Part shown: positions 5,243 through 9,014 of the stretch, piece after piece
Position numbering within the stretch: the first letter of the stretch is position 1
Layout: each line of letters starts with the position of its first letter
Source of the DNA: Clostridia bacterium
GTDB taxonomy: Bacteria; Bacillota; Clostridia; Oscillospirales; Butyricicoccaceae
Assembly (NCBI GenBank): GCA_017556565.1
Contig: JAFYMQ010000209.1
Location: forward strand, 1-9,014
Length of the DNA: 9,014 nucleotides
Direction of reading: 5' to 3'
The notes under the pieces: model-generated
Seen by the model: the letters and a program-made list of their open reading frames with translations, nothing else
Told to the model about the DNA's origin: nothing
Databases searched by the model: none
Position numbers and translations under genes: made by a program

Positions 5243-6463
5243 ATGAAAATCACCGTTGGCGTTTTCTTTGGCGGCTGCTCGGTGGAGCATGAGGTCTCGG
5301 TCATATCCGGACTGCAGGCTTTTGCCGCACTTGACCGCGAAAAGTACCTGCCCGTCCCCGTCTATCAGGCAAAGGACGGCAGCTTTTATACCGGGGAGGC
5401 TTTTGGCAATATCGAATCCTACCGTGACACAAATGCTCTGCTCAAGAAAGCAACCCAGGTGCAGCTTGTCCGCGAAAAGGGCAAGGTATGGCTCAAAAAA
5501 CTGTCGGGATTTAACAAAAACCTGTGCGCTCTTGACGTGGCTCTGCCGGTTTATCACGGCACGGGCGGTGAGGACGGATGTTTTCAGGGTATGCTGGAGC
5601 AGCTCAAGCTGCCCTATGCAGGCTGCTCTGTGACCGCCTCGGCGCTGGGTATGGACAAATACCTGATGAAGGGGGCTTTTGCTCTTGCGGGCGTGCCCTG
5701 TCTGGACAGCTTGAAAATCAGCCGCAGCAGGTATTTTAGCGATCCCGATGGGGTCTGCAGCCGGGTGGAAGGCAGATTTGGCTTGCCTGTTATCGTCAAG
5801 CCCTGCAATCTTGGCTCAAGTGTGGGTATCGGCAAGGCAAAGAGCATAGACTCGCTGAAAGAAAAGCTTGAGGATGCATTCCTCTATACCGATAACGTTC
5901 TGTGCGAAAAATGTATCGAAAATCTGACCGAAATCAACTGCTCGGTTCTAGGCGACAGCGACGAGATGGTTGCTTCGGTCTGTGAGCAGCCTCTCGGCGC
6001 AGGCGAGATACTGTCCTATGCCGACAAGTACCAAAAGGGCGGCGGAAGCAAGGGCACCAAGGGCGCAAAAACCGCCAGTGCAAAGGGTGCAGAAAGCGGC
6101 ATGGCAAGTCTGTCGCGGCTTGTTCCCGCACCTCTGGACGAAGATATGACCAAAAAGGTGCAGGAGACCGCCAAGGCAGCTTTTGAGACTATCGGCGGCG
6201 AGGGCATCGCAAGAATAGACCTGATGATAGACGGCGACAGCGGTGAGCTGTACGTAAACGAGATAAACACCCTGCCCGGCAGTTTGAGTTTTTATCTGTG
6301 GGAGGCGGCGGGAGTAAGCTTTTCCGAGGTGCTTGACCGACTTATCTCGCTGGCTTTCAAGCGGCAGCGCCGCAGGGATGCGCTGACCGTAAGCTTTGAC
6401 AGTAATCTGCTCCAGACCGCAGCAATAGGCGGCACAAAGGGAGCTAAGGGAGCTAAGAGCTAA
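5243..6463 (+). CDS. ddl: D-alanine--D-alanine ligase
   Basis: This 406-residue protein is longer than the usual 310-370. It joins two D-Ala molecules using ATP in the cytoplasm, supplying the dipeptide used by MurF. Motifs: GGCSVEHEVSV (10-20), HGTGGEDG (105-112), GMDK (136-139), KPCNLGSSVG of the ATP-grasp fold (186-195), the omega-loop YADKY (259-263), and VNEINTLPGSLSFYLWEAAG (metal-binding Glu/Asn, 338-357). The Lys-Tyr of the omega-loop is the D-Ala-D-Ala type; VanA-like D-Ala-D-Lac ligases have His there, so no vancomycin-resistance character is indicated. A Gly/Lys-rich insertion at about 265-285 lengthens the omega-loop. The tail after about residue 390 ends GTKGAKGAKS, and its last codons are part of a heptamer repeat array. 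It is third in the hydrolase-murF-ddl cluster. Confidence 0.95.
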   Translation: MKITVGVFFGGCSVEHEVSVISGLQAFAALDREKYLPVPVYQAKDGSFYTGEAFGNIESYRDTNALLKKATQVQLVREKGKVWLKKLSGFNKNLCALDVALPVYHGTGGEDGCFQGMLEQLKLPYAGCSVTASALGMDKYLMKGAFALAGVPCLDSLKISRSRYFSDPDGVCSRVEGRFGLPVIVKPCNLGSSVGIGKAKSIDSLKEKLEDAFLYTDNVLCEKCIENLTEINCSVLGDSDEMVASVCEQPLGAGEILSYADKYQKGGGSKGTKGAKTASAKGAESGMASLSRLVPAPLDEDMTKKVQETAKAAFETIGGEGIARIDLMIDGDSGELYVNEINTLPGSLSFYLWEAAGVSFSEVLDRLISLAFKRQRRRDALTVSFDSNLLQTAAIGGTKGAKGAKS

Positions 6464-6571
6464 GAGCTAAGAGCTAAGAGCTGATGTGTCGGCAAAGCCG
6501 ACCTATTAAATAACGTCCGCTCCGCGGACACCATAGCTATTAGCTATTAGCTATTAGTTATTAGCTATTAT
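6442..6571. repeat. Heptamer-flanked double-hairpin element (copy 2)
   Basis: The left arm has AGCTAAG units at 6442, 6451, 6458, 6465 and 6472 and a degenerate AGCTGAT at 6479. The centre has GTCGGC-AAA-GCCGAC (6488-6502), the 12-mer CTATTAAATAAC (6503-6514), and GTCCGC-TCC-GCGGAC (6515-6529) then ACC. The right arm has TAGCTAT units at 6534, 6541, 6548, 6555 (as TAGTTAT) and 6562. Read on the other strand the right arm is (AGCTAAT)n, so the arms are inverted with one mismatch per unit. The 15-nt hairpin GTCGGCAAAGCCGAC is identical to that at 2804-2818, and the 12-mer matches TTATTTAATAAC there at 10 of 12 positions. The left arm overlaps the last codons of ddl and the right arm ends just before the ribosome site of the next gene. 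Confidence 0.8.
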
Positions 6572-6584
6572 CCAAGGAGTTTTT

Positions 6585-7154
6585 ATGTTTGCACTTCTCA
6601 CATCCATCCAATCTCTGCTTGACAATGGCACTCACGTTGTGGTCGCCATTGACGGGCGCTGCTGCAGCGGCAAGACTACTCTTGCCGCATTTTTGGCGCG
6701 CAGATTTGGCGGCAGAGTGGTGCATATTGACGACTTTTTTCTCCCCTTTGACCTGCGTACCCCCGACAGACTGGCGCAAATCGGCGGCAATATTCACACC
6801 GAGAGGCTGATGCAGGAGGTACTGTCCCACATACGGGACACCGAACTGTACTATAATAGGTTCAGCTGCCGCAACGGTCGGTTTGAGCAGGTCAGGCTGA
6901 CAGGTGGGGCGCTTACGGTGGTCGAGGGGTCTTATTCGCTGCTGCCTCAGCTTCGGGATTTTTATGATCTTACGGTTTTTTGCACCATCGGTGCTTCTTC
7001 CCAGCGCAAGCGTGTGACGGCACGGGAGGGAGAGAGGGCACAGATGTTTTTTGACCGATGGATACCTATGGAGGAGCGGTATTTTGCCGCATACCACAAC
7101 CCCGTCGCCGCCGATATCACATTGGATATGGAGGATGTACAATGCTCAAACTGA
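6585..7154 (+). CDS. Uridine-kinase-like P-loop NTPase
   Basis: This 189-residue protein resembles the phosphoribulokinase/uridine kinase family as found in Clostridia. The Walker A motif is DGRCCSGKTT (23-32), then VVHIDDFFLP with the acidic pair (Asp49, Asp50), GGNIHTERL (67-75), a strand ending VVEGSYS (112-118), and RWIPMEERYFAAY (158-170), a conserved ending in this group. It probably phosphorylates a nucleoside or another small metabolite with ATP in the cytoplasm; the substrate is not shown by the sequence, so I give no symbol. AAGGAG (6574-6579) lies 5 nt before the ATG. I see no clear promoter in the repeat region before it, so it may be read through from ddl. Its last 13 nt overlap the start of addB, implying coupled translation. 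Confidence 0.8.
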   Translation: MFALLTSIQSLLDNGTHVVVAIDGRCCSGKTTLAAFLARRFGGRVVHIDDFFLPFDLRTPDRLAQIGGNIHTERLMQEVLSHIRDTELYYNRFSCRNGRFEQVRLTGGALTVVEGSYSLLPQLRDFYDLTVFCTIGASSQRKRVTAREGERAQMFFDRWIPMEERYFAAYHNPVAADITLDMEDVQCSN

Positions 7155-9014
7155 TCTCAGGGCCTGCGGGCAGCGGAAAAAGCCGCCTGATCTACAGTAA
7201 AATAGCCGAACTTGCCTCACAACAGAAAGAAAGCCTGCTTATCGTGCCCGACAGTATGTCTCATCTTGCCGAACGCAGGCTTCTTTTGCACTGTGGGAAC
7301 AAGGTCTCCCGCTATGCCCGTGTCTGCACTCTGTCGCGGCTGGCAAAAGACATCCTCGCCGCCGCGGGAGACAAGACCCAATATCTGGATCAGGGCGGAC
7401 GGGTGCTGTGTATGTACCGCGCCATAAGCTCGCTGCGCGGCAGACTGCGCTATTTTGACGACCGTCTGCAGCGCCCCGCGCTGGTCTCTGCCATGCTGGA
7501 CACGGTAAACGAGTTTATATTTTCGGGGGTCAGCGAGACCCATCCTGCCCTCTACAGTCCCAATCTCGGGGCAAAAATGGAGGACATCCGCGACATTTAT
7601 ACCGCCTATATGGACATCTGCCGCGCAGGAAGTCTTGACCCTGCGCTGATGCTTGACCGCGCCCGTGAAAGGGCATCGGGCAGCAGGCTTCTCCGCAGCA
7701 AGCATCTGTTCTTTGACGATTTTTCCTCATATTCGGAGCAGAAGATGCGGTTTATCGAGACTGTGCGCGAAAACTGCGCAAGCTGCACCTTTGCGCTGAT
7801 GACCAACGGCGACCGCGTCACATTCGCGGACGCACACAAGATGGCAGACCGCCTGCTTGAGTCGGCTGCCAAAAAGGGCGAGGAGCGTGAGATTGTTACC
7901 CTGCCCTTTGCCCGCGAGGGGAGATGCGCCGAGCTTAATGCTCTGGAGCAGCTTTTTGAGGCGGACAAGACACCTTACAGCGGTGAGAGCAGCGGCTGCG
8001 TGCAGCTGTATTCTGCAAAAGACGAGCGGGAAGAATGCGAGCTTGCCGCCGCTATTGTGCGCCGCCTGACCGCAATCGAGGGTGCGCGGCTGCGCGAAAT
8101 TGCGCTGGTCTGCGGCAGCGAGGAGGCCTATCAGGGGCTTGTGCAGGGCGCGTTTATCCGCTACGGTATACCTTGCTTTTTCTCCCGACGTGAAGAGGTG
8201 CTCAAAAAACCCGCTTTTGCCGCCGCTCTGGGCCCGCTGATGTGCGTCAGCGACGGTATGCGGCTCGATCAGGTGCTGCAGTATCTGCGCTGCGGTCTGC
8301 TGGACGTGTCCGACGACGGACTGTGCAAGCTGGAAAACTACGCCCTGCTCTGGGGCATATCGGGCAAGGCCTGGTTTGAGCCTTTTTATAAGCCGACCTG
8401 CGGTTTTGAGACATCATTCGGCGATGACGGCGCCCGACTGGACGCACTCAACAAGCTGCGTGACAAGCTTATGTCACCCCTCAACGAGCTTAAAAACCGC
8501 ACCGGCGGCACACAATCGGGCGGTGAGTTTGCCGATACCTATCTTGAGTTTTTGGCTTCTGTCAAGCTGCACAGTCGGTTTGAAGACCGCATCAGACAGC
8601 TTGAAAAAGCCGGCAAAATGCAGCAGGCACAGGAATACGCCCAGCTGCACAGTATTCTGACAAACGCAATCGCTCAGCTCAAGGCCGTATGCGGCGAGCT
8701 GAGTATGGATATAGGCGAGTTTACCAAGCTGCTGCGGCTGACACTCAGTCAGTATGACGTCAGCTCTATCCCCTCTTCGCTGGACAGCGTGACTTTTGGC
8801 CCGTTTTCACGGCTGAGCCCCTTTGGCATCAAGCATCTTATCGTGCTTGGCGCAAGAGCGGGCGCTCTGCCCCCCGATGCGCCTTCGGGCAGTATGATCG
8901 GCGAGAGCGAGCGCGACTCGCTGGAGCGTGAGGGCATCTATCTGCCCCGCGCCGAGGGCAAGGCGCTGAGCCAGCAGAGCGACGTGTACCGCGCATTCAA
9001 TGCTCCCTCAGACA
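7142..9014 (+). CDS. addB: AddB, helicase/nuclease subunit of AddAB (partial, C-terminus off the right edge)
   Basis: The frame is open for 624 codons from the ATG at 7142 to the window edge with no stop. AddB acts with AddA at double-strand DNA ends, resecting them for RecA-dependent repair. The N-terminus has the AddB-type Walker A GPAGSGKS (residues 7-14) and LLIVPDSMSHLAERRLL (32-48), followed by a VCTLSRLA segment (about 60-70). The region at about 545-575 has SLDSVTFGPFSRLSP and IVLGARAGALPP, then a GIYLPRAEGKAL segment, all typical of the AddB/RexB helicase-like core. AddB proteins are usually about 1,100-1,200 residues, so roughly half is visible; the nuclease domain and iron-sulphur cysteines would lie beyond the edge. 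GGAGG (7130-7134) is 7 nt before the start, and the gene overlaps the upstream kinase gene by 13 nt. addA is expected downstream. Confidence 0.9.
   Translation, partial: MLKLISGPAGSGKSRLIYSKIAELASQQKESLLIVPDSMSHLAERRLLLHCGNKVSRYARVCTLSRLAKDILAAAGDKTQYLDQGGRVLCMYRAISSLRGRLRYFDDRLQRPALVSAMLDTVNEFIFSGVSETHPALYSPNLGAKMEDIRDIYTAYMDICRAGSLDPALMLDRARERASGSRLLRSKHLFFDDFSSYSEQKMRFIETVRENCASCTFALMTNGDRVTFADAHKMADRLLESAAKKGEEREIVTLPFAREGRCAELNALEQLFEADKTPYSGESSGCVQLYSAKDEREECELAAAIVRRLTAIEGARLREIALVCGSEEAYQGLVQGAFIRYGIPCFFSRREEVLKKPAFAAALGPLMCVSDGMRLDQVLQYLRCGLLDVSDDGLCKLENYALLWGISGKAWFEPFYKPTCGFETSFGDDGARLDALNKLRDKLMSPLNELKNRTGGTQSGGEFADTYLEFLASVKLHSRFEDRIRQLEKAGKMQQAQEYAQLHSILTNAIAQLKAVCGELSMDIGEFTKLLRLTLSQYDVSSIPSSLDSVTFGPFSRLSPFGIKHLIVLGARAGALPPDAPSGSMIGESERDSLEREGIYLPRAEGKALSQQSDVYRAFNAPSD

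Noticed and set aside
3674..5557. Two long minus-strand frames (266 and 355 codons) opposite murF and ddl
   Set aside because: No motif, ribosome site or promoter supports them, and the plus strand carries unmistakable ligases.
5243..6463. Van-type D-Ala-D-Lac or D-Ala-D-Ser ligase
   Set aside because: The omega-loop keeps Lys-Tyr (YADKY), the D-Ala-D-Ala signature, and no vanH, vanX or vanT-like gene is adjacent.

Overview
The window reads as chromosomal DNA from a Clostridia-class Firmicute, most likely an Oscillospirales/Ruminococcaceae-type gut anaerobe. The basis is the gene families (YerC-type TrpR protein, AddB, membrane-anchored MurF-like ligase, a Lys/Gly-looped Ddl), GC-rich genes separated by AT-rich gaps, near-consensus sigma-A promoters, strong Shine-Dalgarno sites and TTG starts. 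No rRNA, tRNA, CRISPR array, integrase or transposase is visible. The taxonomy is an inference from gene content only.

Layout. (1) 1-395, minus: the N-terminal part of a surface lipoprotein with a Thr/Gly/Asn repeat linker, cut by the left edge. (2) 442-483: two back-to-back promoters with nearly touching -35 boxes. (3) 518-1402, plus: an RluA-family pseudouridine synthase, followed by a heptamer repeat patch, an AT hairpin and a strong terminator (1503-1534). (4) 1561-2470, minus: a two-gene unit, a HAD hydrolase then a YerC/TrpR-like DNA-binding protein, with overlapping frames. (5) 2471-2918: a 448-bp gap holding the divergent promoters and a remarkable ladder of hairpins. (6) 2919-6463, plus: a tight cluster of alpha/beta hydrolase, membrane-anchored MurF-like ligase and D-Ala-D-Ala ligase. 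(7) 6442-6571: a second repeat element. (8) 6585 to the right edge, plus: a uridine-kinase-like P-loop protein overlapping the start of addB, which is cut by the edge.

Functional reading. The hydrolase-MurF-Ddl cluster looks like a peptidoglycan precursor module: Ddl makes D-Ala-D-Ala and the MurF-like ligase could attach it to the muropeptide precursor at the membrane. The role of the hydrolase is unknown. addB is half of the AddAB double-strand-break repair helicase-nuclease; the addA partner would be expected to the right.

The most unusual content is non-coding. Three intergenic patches (1387-1463, 2700-2904, 6442-6571) share one architecture: an array of 7-nt units followed by a GTCGGC-type hairpin. 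In the two complete copies an AT-rich 12-mer lies beside that hairpin and an inverted array of 7-nt units closes the element. The heptamer differs in each copy. In the 2700-2904 copy, eight small hairpins with eight different stem sequences are inserted between the heptamers. I do not recognise this as a named element.
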